Below are positions 63,841 to 64,000 of a DNA stretch of 64,000 nucleotides, in pieces. The stretch covers positions 10,357,857-10,421,856 of the forward strand of contig NC_089863.1 of assembly GCF_036373705.1 (NCBI RefSeq), in the 5' to 3' direction. The position numbers and the translations under genes are program-made. The notes under the pieces are model-generated. The model did no database searches. It was not told the DNA's origin and worked only from the letters and a program-made list of their open reading frames with translations. The number at the start of each line of letters is the position of its first letter. Within the stretch, counting starts at the first letter, position 1. The stretch comes from Amia ocellicauda. Its lineage: Eukaryota; Chordata; Actinopteri; Amiiformes; Amiidae.

Positions 63841-64000
63841 TATAAGAACATAAGAAAGTTTAGAAATGAGAGGAGGCCATTAGACCCATCGTGCTCGTTT
63901 GGTGTCTATTAATAACTAAGTGATCCAAGGATCCTATCCAGTCTATTTTTGAATGTTCACAAATTTTCAGCTTCAACCACATCGCTGGGGAGTTTGTGTG
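63841..64000 (-). mobile_element. CR1 LINE 3' end, cut by window edge
   Basis: On the minus strand this is the CR1 tail, ending in CTTTCTTATGTTCTTATATA at 63839-63858 beside a (TA)n tract. It matches 2270-2400 and 14930-15060. It lies in the intron after coding exon 6 of the GRINA-like gene and continues to the right. Confidence 0.9.

Overview
The window looks like repeat-rich, AT-rich nuclear DNA of a ray-finned fish. The signs are intron-split vertebrate genes, CR1 and L2 LINEs, a tRNA-derived SINE, Tc1/mariner, hAT and PIF/Harbinger DNA transposons, a Sushi-type Ty3/gypsy element and long (TA)n, (CA)n and (ATT)n tracts. I cannot name the species. Abundant CR1 and L2 would fit a non-teleost ray-finned fish or an early-branching teleost, but that is inference.

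From 1 to about 38 kb lies a decaying tandem array of rhodopsin-class (class A) G-protein-coupled receptor genes, all on the minus strand. Two copies are intact (A, 4427-5335; C, 23584-24525). They differ at about 15 of 329 aligned codons and share an intron and a probable noncoding first exon. One copy is a full-length pseudogene (D, 32530-33522), one keeps only its N-terminus (E, 37274-37546), one lost its coding part to retroelements (B, about 13.7-18.9 kb), and one unit lost its receptor cleanly (8166-8760). The first bases of the window match the DNA just upstream of the receptors, so another copy probably lies to the left. A more divergent intact paralogue (F, 48770-49798) faces the other way. 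Ordered landmarks common to the units (3' flank, coding exon, leader, intron blocks, exon 1, trailing block) allow each deletion and insertion to be placed.

From 39 to 45 kb is a nested set of elements: a Sushi-like Ty3/gypsy element is interrupted in its protease region by an L2 LINE and in its integrase region by an intact Tc1/mariner element with a DD36E catalytic spacing and a perfect TA target duplication. A second, damaged copy of that transposon is at 28.6-29.6 kb and ends in a fold-back. From 50.3 to 54 kb is a minus-strand LTR element that keeps gag and protease but no reverse transcriptase. From 54 to 59 kb there are a deleted Tc1 element inside a (TA)n tract, a G-rich minisatellite and a PIF/Harbinger remnant.

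The right end (about 58.0-64.0 kb, plus strand) holds the first six coding exons of a TMBIM/Bax-inhibitor-1 family gene most like GRINA (TMBIM3). It runs off the window. Its fifth intron contains a hAT-type element and its sixth a CR1 tail.

The most interesting biology is the receptor array. Its two intact members lack both cysteines of the usual TM3-ECL2 disulfide, end in a PDZ-ligand-like T-S-hydrophobic tail, and differ in which start codons they have. The array also records birth, loss and transposon invasion of receptor genes in unusual detail.
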